64,000 bases of DNA from Metabacillus indicus LMG 22858 (GTDB taxonomy: Bacteria; Bacillota; Bacilli; Bacillales; Bacillaceae), in NCBI RefSeq assembly GCF_000708755.2, contig NZ_JGVU02000007.1, positions 239,320 through 303,319 of the forward strand, written 5' to 3'. The notes under the pieces were generated by a model. That model was not told where the DNA came from. It saw nothing but the letters and a program-made list of their open reading frames with translations, and did no database searches. Each line of letters opens with the position of its first letter. Within the stretch, counting starts at the first letter, position 1. A program made the position numbers and the translations under genes. This document shows positions 63,979 through 64,000 of this stretch, piece by piece.

Positions 63979-64000
63979 CAATATGCAATTGGCTGAAAGA

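Overview
The window comes from a Bacillus-like Firmicute (Bacillaceae). Nearly every flanking gene has its closest recognisable counterpart in Bacillus subtilis and keeps the same neighbours: yebE-yebG-purEKBCSQLFMNHD, yerA-yerB-yerC, pcrB-pcrA-ligA-camS, an opuE-type proline symporter, gatCAB, dgkB and yefA (rlmCD). A minus-strand 5S rRNA closes the right edge, so an rRNA operon continues beyond it. Genes mostly start from strong Shine-Dalgarno sites, with several TTG or GTG starts. No species name can be given from the sequence alone.

Region by region: 1-4640 holds the end of an unidentified gene, the RNA polymerase recycling factor HelD, a small VOC protein and a tRNA-dihydrouridine synthase. 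4700-13100 is a strikingly AT-rich accessory island. It contains a rotted ABC-2 drug exporter, a standalone OLD-family ATPase/TOPRIM nuclease, and a tight three-gene operon of a D12 adenine methylase, a HerA-type DNA translocase and a NurA-type nuclease. The last three look like a methylase-linked defence cassette. The island sits next to rlmCD (yefA), the place where B. subtilis 168 carries its own DNA-modification island.

13141-18899 is housekeeping (rlmCD, dgkB, gatCAB). 18997-35011 carries a glycerophosphodiesterase and then a roughly 15 kb co-directional galactoside operon. In transcription order this is: sugar-binding lipoprotein, two ABC permeases, GH35 and GH42 beta-galactosidases flanking a GH36 alpha-galactosidase, galK, galE, a galT-galM fusion, and a LacI-family regulator. 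It imports galactosides, splits them inside the cell and feeds galactose through the Leloir pathway. No ABC ATPase is encoded, so a shared MsmX-type ATPase is the likely partner. A well-formed promoter, a CcpA-like operator and a long palindrome precede it.

35286-49169 is core genome again (small heat shock protein, opuE, camS, ligA, pcrA, pcrB, yerC, yerB, yerA and small membrane proteins). 49150-62215 is the complete purine biosynthesis operon, controlled by a sigma-A promoter with two PurBoxes and a guanine-type purine riboswitch followed by a terminator. The operon is interrupted between purC and purB by two tandem copies of a roughly 123-bp repeat. Other intergenic spaces hold tandem arrays with 21-bp (two loci) and 52-bp (one locus, next to the 5S gene) periods.
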